This document shows positions 63,936 to 64,000 of a DNA stretch of 64,000 nt, in pieces. A model generated the notes under the pieces. That model saw only the letters and a list, made by a program, of their open reading frames with translations, was not told where the DNA came from and did not search any database. The position numbers and the translations under genes were made by a program. How positions within the stretch are numbered: the stretch's first letter is position 1; every line of letters begins with the position of its first letter. Source of the DNA: Vreelandella zhuhanensis (GTDB lineage: Bacteria > Pseudomonadota > Gammaproteobacteria > Pseudomonadales > Halomonadaceae); the NCBI RefSeq assembly GCF_009793355.1, contig NZ_WTKP01000003.1:339316-403315 (forward strand), written 5' to 3'.

Positions 63936-64000
63936 TTGATCAGGTAATTCATGTGGGCGCTTGCCGATGAGGGTGACAATGTCACCGAAAATCAAGGCAA

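Larger units (their letters stand above)
63557..64000. other. Gap between the acyl-CoA dehydrogenase and the rRNA operon
   Basis: The 444-bp stretch holds the dehydrogenase terminator, then three consecutive stem-loops at about 63699-63795: CCGCTG..CAGCGG with an inner GGAACG/CGTTtCC pairing, GCTTGCT-GAAA-AGCAAGC (63739-63756), and GCTTTG-TTT-CAAAGC. The rRNA promoter and leader follow. No supported reading frame is present. Confidence 0.5.

Overview
The window reads as a chromosomal segment of a gammaproteobacterium, most likely Halomonadaceae (Halomonas-like). This is an inference from protein character and gene order: uvrY-uvrC-pgsA-tRNA(Gly-Cys-Leu), ihfB-lapA-lapB, dnaX-ybaB-recR, and a GntR-regulated prpB-prpC-acnD-prpF-prpD cluster. 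Base composition is moderately GC-rich and gene density is high. Nearly all of it is core housekeeping DNA. The clear accessory insertion is at about 1.09-2.82 kb.

Layout. 1-4 kb: 5' part of a ydiJ-type D-2-hydroxyglutarate dehydrogenase (runs off the left edge), an IscB RNA-guided nuclease gene with its omega RNA (HEARO) leader and IS200/IS605-like end hairpins, a DUF4202 gene and a small membrane protein. 4-11.4 kb: serS, a SIMPL-domain periplasmic protein whose 3' end overlaps serS, an AI-2E family permease, trxA, cysB/cysH (sulfate assimilation) and pabB. 11.5-20.1 kb: the methylcitrate cycle for propionyl-CoA disposal, with palindromes that look like GntR operators and a stem-loop in most gaps. 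20.1-26 kb: comEA-like, pyrF, lapB, lapA, ihfB, sdhE, ygfX, nadB. 26-31.4 kb: tRNA-Leu/Cys/Gly, pgsA, uvrC, uvrY, tRNA-Ala, argF, grxD. 31.7-36.5 kb: dnaX, ybaB, recR, rnd, ycgL, ycgN-like. 36.5-49.9 kb: oligopeptidase B, a membrane protein, a YafJ-type glutamine amidotransferase, fadD, hrpA, a stand-alone KAS III, mlaA, and an HsbR/HsbA-like phosphatase/anti-anti-sigma pair. 50-57 kb: transaldolase, a Bcr/CflA efflux pump, and pstS-pstC-pstA-pstB with two Pho boxes. 57-63.6 kb: an acyl-CoA catabolic cluster (thiolase, TetR, acyl-CoA synthetase, SDR dehydrogenase, acyl-CoA dehydrogenase). The window ends in the promoter and boxA leader of an rRNA operon whose 16S gene lies beyond the right edge.

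How it fits together: the acyl-CoA cluster and fadD feed beta-oxidation, and a PsrA-like palindrome precedes the acyl-CoA dehydrogenase. Odd-chain or branched substrates would yield propionyl-CoA for the prp cluster. The pst genes form a PhoB-type phosphate-starvation unit without phoU. The most unusual element is the IscB/omega RNA insertion, which sits directly in front of ydiJ and carries no transposase of its own.
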